A DNA stretch of 5,690 nucleotides. It comes from Bacillota bacterium. GTDB lineage: Bacteria > Bacillota > Desulfotomaculia > Desulfotomaculales > JAJYZD01. The first letter of the stretch is position 1. Every line of letters starts with the position of its first letter. The notes below the pieces were generated by a model, which was not told the DNA's origin, made no database searches, and saw nothing but the letters and a program-made list of their open reading frames with translations. Position numbers and translations under genes: made by a program. The stretch lies in contig JAJYZD010000237.1 in NCBI GenBank assembly GCA_021800315.1, positions 1 through 5,690 on the forward strand, written 5' to 3'. This document shows, piece after piece, positions 4,480 through 5,690 of the stretch.

Positions 4480-5649
4480 ATGACAGATCGCAACAATATC
4501 AATAATATTAAGATTAGTGGCTTTAGAAGATTGAAGGACATCGATCTACGGATTGCCTCCAGGCCGTTTATGGTGCTTATCGGAGCGAATGGCGTGGGAA
4601 AGACATCTTTTCTCGATGCAATTTCCCTGTTATCGGCATCAGCCAGGGGAGAATTAAACACTATAATCACCACGTTCGGCGGATTGGCCAGCGTCATTAC
4701 ACGAGAAAAATCTGATTCTTTAACTCTTTTCGCTGATATTGATGTACCTGGGCATAAGCCGCTCTGCTATGAACTTAGTTTAACACCGATAGGCCCTGGA
4801 TATTCAATTTCTCGCGAGGAACTTTCACAAGCCCGCGATGGTTTTGCGCAACCCTTTAAACACATCGACTCTCGCCATGGAGATATTCGTTATTATGAAA
4901 CAGCAAGCAGGCGTCTGCTTAGACCTAACTGGGTGCATAATCCGCTTGAAACATCCCTGTACCAAGTTCCTAAGATGTATCAGCAACCGGAGGAGCTTAG
5001 GCGCATTCTCGGTTCGGTGACTCAATATCATTTTTTGGATGTAGGGCCACATGCTAAAGTCAAGTTGCCACAGAAAATGACACCGGCATATCTGCCGGGC
5101 GCGTATGGCGAGGATTTGGTACCATTTCTCTATTACTTGCGAGAAAGTGATAGCGATGGCTACGAGGCTCTTGAAGATGTCTTGAAATCGGCGTTCCCCA
5201 ACTTCGAGCGTCTCAGCTTTCCTCCCGTTGCTGCCGGCATGTTAACCATGACATGGAAAGATAGGAACTTCAGTAAACCGTTTGCTATGCACGAACTGTC
5301 TGAAGGCACACTTCGCTTTCTATGGCTAGTTTCCTTGTTACATAGTCCTGATCTTGCAACCTTTACAATGATAGACGAACCTGAAGTTAGTTTGCATCCC
5401 GAATTGCTAAGTATCCTGATAGAACTTATGCGCGAATCTGCAGAACGAACCCAACTTATCGTAGCTACTCATTCCGATAGTTTCGTTCGATTTCTTGAAC
5501 CCAAGGAAATAGTTGTCATGGATATCGATGAGGATGGGTGTGCCACGATGACATGGGGAGATGACGATAAGCTGGATTTGGAGAAATGGCTCGATGAATA
5601 TAGTCTTGATGAAATCTGGCGTATGGGACAAATGGGAGGACGGTCATGA
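4480..5649 (+). CDS. AAA_21/COG4637-type ABC-like ATPase, first gene of a probable conflict (defence) pair
   Basis: The product has 389 residues from ATG 4480. This start lies 13 bases after AAGGAG (4461-4466), a longish spacer; ATG 4450 is in frame and adds ten residues but has no good site. From ATG 4480, the N-terminal strand IKISGFRRLKDIDL (10-23) leads to Walker A GANGVGKTS (35-43). The ABC-like signature LSEGTLRFL starts at L273, Walker B MIDEPEVSLHPEL has D299 and E300, and the switch histidine is H331 in VATHSDSF. The tail YSLDEIWRMGQMGG is typical of this family. The middle (about 60-270) is the family-specific insert. These SMC/Rad50-like, OLD-related ATPases usually act with an effector encoded next door, here a DUF4276-like gene overlapping by ATGA. 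The role in phage defence is inferred from this architecture. Lower GC than the hdr operon and its own promoters suggest transfer. Confidence 0.9.
   Translation: MTDRNNINNIKISGFRRLKDIDLRIASRPFMVLIGANGVGKTSFLDAISLLSASARGELNTIITTFGGLASVITREKSDSLTLFADIDVPGHKPLCYELSLTPIGPGYSISREELSQARDGFAQPFKHIDSRHGDIRYYETASRRLLRPNWVHNPLETSLYQVPKMYQQPEELRRILGSVTQYHFLDVGPHAKVKLPQKMTPAYLPGAYGEDLVPFLYYLRESDSDGYEALEDVLKSAFPNFERLSFPPVAAGMLTMTWKDRNFSKPFAMHELSEGTLRFLWLVSLLHSPDLATFTMIDEPEVSLHPELLSILIELMRESAERTQLIVATHSDSFVRFLEPKEIVVMDIDEDGCATMTWGDDDKLDLEKWLDEYSLDEIWRMGQMGGRS
5634..5640 (+). promoter_or_regulatory. Ribosome binding site for the gene overlapping the ATPase stop
   Basis: GGGAGGA lies within the last ATPase codons, five bases before ATG 5646. 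It supports translation of the downstream gene from the overlapping ATGA. Confidence 0.65.
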
Positions 5650-5690
5650 AAAGAATAGCCATGATCGTTGAGGGTAATACGGAAAAAGTC
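5646..5690 (+). CDS. Start of a DUF4276/TOPRIM-like protein (3' partial)
   Basis: Only 15 codons are visible: MKRIAMIVEGNTEKV. The strand-plus-motif I-V-E-G-x-T-E is the typical beginning of DUF4276 and related TOPRIM-like proteins, where the glutamate (E9) is a metal ligand of the nuclease-type active site. The ATG overlaps the ATPase stop by four bases and has a good ribosome binding site, so the two genes are translationally coupled. AAA_21-type ATPases are often followed by just such a gene. RloB-like or OLD-type TOPRIM partners are alternatives that cannot be separated from so short a fragment. Confidence 0.7.
   Translation, partial: MKRIAMIVEGNTEKV

Overview
The window comes from a fairly GC-rich bacterium, most likely an anaerobic, Gram-positive (Firmicutes/Clostridia-type) sulfur or one-carbon metaboliser related to the Desulfotomaculum/Pelotomaculum/Moorella group. 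This is an inference. It rests on the heterodisulfide-reductase (Hdr) type iron-sulfur genes, the strong AAGGAGG-like ribosome binding sites, the frequent TTG and GTG starts, and the tight gene packing. No marker in the window fixes the species.

The left part (1-3869) is one co-directional plus-strand cluster: hdrA-like flavoprotein (5' end outside the window), a 78-residue winged-helix protein, a short hdrC-like ferredoxin, an hdrB-like CCG-domain protein, a DsrE-family protein and a DsrE2-family protein. The first five are separated by 1 to 28 bases. The sixth follows a 133-base spacer rich in hairpins and palindromes. A strong GC-rich hairpin at 3908-3953 closes the cluster. The likely logic is an HdrABC-like electron-transfer module (FAD, then [4Fe-4S] ferredoxin sites, then a cysteine-rich CCG site) working with DsrE-type proteins, which in known families carry or handle sulfur. 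The HdrB subunit is odd: every expected ligand position of its N-terminal CCG site is substituted, so only the C-terminal site can bind a noncubane cluster. HdrC is also minimal, at 100 residues.

The middle (3954-4449) has no convincing gene. It contains an inverted-repeat structure around a GGGGTTAATTCCCC palindrome, then becomes AT-rich and carries two good sigma-A type promoter candidates that point right.

The right part (4450-5690) is visibly lower in GC and encodes an AAA_21/COG4637-type ABC-like ATPase. It overlaps by four bases (ATGA) the start of a second gene, whose first 15 residues look like a DUF4276/TOPRIM-like protein. ATPase plus TOPRIM-like pairs are a recurring architecture in anti-phage and other conflict systems. 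The composition shift, own promoters and operon overlap suggest an acquired accessory module next to a metabolic operon.
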